From contig CAJTDQ010000001.1 in the NCBI GenBank assembly GCA_910574895.1, forward strand, positions 558,001-622,000: a stretch of 64,000 nucleotides of DNA, in the 5' to 3' direction. Below the pieces are notes generated by a model. That model saw nothing but the letters and a program-made list of their open reading frames with translations, did not search any database and was not told the origin of the DNA. The DNA comes from Eubacteriaceae bacterium (GTDB lineage: Bacteria > Bacillota > Clostridia > Lachnospirales > Lachnospiraceae). Of the stretch, positions 63,086 through 64,000 are shown piece after piece. Numbering within the stretch: position 1 is the stretch's first letter; each line of letters begins with the position of its first letter. The position numbers were made by a program, and so were the translations under genes.

Positions 63086-64000
63086 TTAAGGTATCATCCT
63101 GAAACTAACCGGTTTCACAATTGGTGACCAGTCTTTGTCAATATATTTATAATCCGGTTGAACCTTCGTCAATATCTTGTCATAAAGATAATCATGCTCT
63201 GCTTTAGTGCTCATAATTCTATTATCATACATATAACTTGCCACATCAAACACACTAAAGTTTACCAGCTTACTATATACATATGTTCCATCTTCCAAAA
63301 CTGCATAAGCTCTAACCTTATATTTCGCAGTATATGCACTGACTGTAAAAGCACCAAACTTCATAACTCTTGCATAATTTGTTGCCGTCTCAGATTCTGA
63401 ATACTTATCCTGTAATGTACCACTTGCAGTTGACTGATATGCTTTTACATAATAGTTATCTCCTCTTACAAAAACATCATCATCCACAACACCTGTATCT
63501 TTGCCATTTACATTTGCAAGGGCATATATAAATCCCCAACTCTTAACTTTCTGGTTGTTAATTGTATCTTCTACAGAACCTACGACTCTGAATCCTTCAT
63601 GTGCTACGCTGATCTGATATCCTTCTACATTAATATTAGAATTTATATTAATATTCTTCTTCATAACAGCAATTTCTGATAACTGATATCCCCATGTACA
63701 GTTTCCACCTGTAAGATTTACCTGCACATACCTTACTGTTTCCTTAGAATAATTGCTGACATCAACTTTATCTTCTAAAGCCTCTTTGTATGCAACATCT
63801 GTTTTTTCCAGTACTTTCTCATAATTTGTTCCATCCTCAGAGAACTGAACATTGTAATCTGTTGCATTGGTGTTATCAGCCTTAAATGCCATAATGATTT
63901 CGTCAATCATATTCTTACTGATATTCTTTCCTAAATCAATTGTAATTGTTGCTTTTTTCTCACCCCATAATGTTTCCACAACATTACCTAGATTTGTGGA
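63086..64000 (-). CDS. C-terminal part of a secreted protein related to the 12 kb glycosidase (runs off window)
   Basis: The frame is open to the window edge; the first 304 codons seen belong to the C-terminus. Residues about 1-120 resemble an F5/8C-like domain (KATITIDLGKNISKNMIDEI, VRYVQVNLTG). The last 185 residues (from GYQISVAHEGFRVVGSVED) align well with the C-terminal domain of the protein at 12048: SWGFIYAL/NWGFVYGL, YSESETATNYAR/YGQSDTATYFAR and SKLVNFSVFDVA/SDVAEYTVYDVA. It is probably another glycosidase or surface protein of this group. The catalytic region is outside the window. Confidence 0.75.
   Translation of the reverse strand, partial: STNLGNVVETLWGEKKATITIDLGKNISKNMIDEIIMAFKADNTNATDYNVQFSEDGTNYEKVLEKTDVAYKEALEDKVDVSNYSKETVRYVQVNLTGGNCTWGYQLSEIAVMKKNININSNINVEGYQISVAHEGFRVVGSVEDTINNQKVKSWGFIYALANVNGKDTGVVDDDVFVRGDNYYVKAYQSTASGTLQDKYSESETATNYARVMKFGAFTVSAYTAKYKVRAYAVLEDGTYVYSKLVNFSVFDVASYMYDNRIMSTKAEHDYLYDKILTKVQPDYKYIDKDWSPIVKPVSFRMIP

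Overview
The window looks like the chromosome of a spore-forming, Gram-positive gut Clostridia member, most likely a Lachnospiraceae relative. It is AT-rich, has strong AGGAGG ribosome binding sites, and carries spoIIGA-sigE-sigG, AddAB, a SufBC-type pair, a lysine L-box, a yybP-ykoY riboswitch and BspA/Big_2/Fn3-type secreted proteins. This is inferred from gene content; no database search was possible. Almost all genes lie on the minus strand. The plus-strand genes are the membrane protein at 3627, the FMN_bind-like protein at 35221 and aroE at 58220.

Region by region. 1-3100: end of a histidine operon (hisH, partial hisF), translationally coupled to an upstream two-component system with a recognisable promoter and a palindrome. 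3130-3540: ssrA (tmRNA) with promoter and terminator. 4.3-9.2 kb: thioredoxin, thioredoxin reductase, a second two-component system and an OFA-family MFS transporter. 9.3-12.0 kb: a P-type cation ATPase with a short N-terminus behind a yybP-ykoY (Mn2+) riboswitch and terminator. 12-23.3 kb: a secreted/surface region with a GH128-like glycosidase carrying an F5/8C-like domain, a small anchored protein, two near-duplicate BspA/Big_2 proteins, and between them a 1730-residue secreted protein combining a DNRLRE-like module, an HExxHxxGxxD metalloprotease motif and three BspA-type arrays. 23.5-35.1 kb: a subtilase, the minimal SufB/SufC pair, an S66 peptidase and addA/addB. 35.1-41.4 kb: an FMN_bind-like membrane protein, a hairpin-rich gap, NAD synthetase, an orphan Rhs C-terminal toxin-like fragment with a downstream lipoprotein, a SPOR-domain amidase and an Asn-rich lipoprotein. 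41.6-43.65 kb: dapA-dapB under a lysine riboswitch. 43.8-54.9 kb: four more GH128-like secreted glycosidases and three secreted jelly-roll (CBM-like) proteins, most ending in a strongly cationic Fn3-like module, with an SSB-like gene inside the group. 55-61.3 kb: D-2-hydroxyacid dehydrogenase, efp, an aroD-aroK fusion, aroE, yqeG, nrdR and ylmC. 60.5-62.9 kb: sigG, sigE and spoIIGA behind a Spo0A-type promoter. 63.1 kb to the end: the C-terminal part of another protein related to the 12 kb glycosidase.

The most notable system is the expanded set of secreted GH128-like enzymes (five complete copies plus a related C-terminal fragment). They share an uncharacterised N-terminal beta-sandwich-like domain and occur with companion jelly-roll proteins and basic C-terminal modules. 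This suggests an extracellular beta-1,3-glucan-binding and degrading system, by inference. Other points of interest are a spoIIGA reading frame that appears to start at ATA, GC-rich REP-like repeats near 53.8 and 56 kb, and long nested hairpins in intergenic regions.
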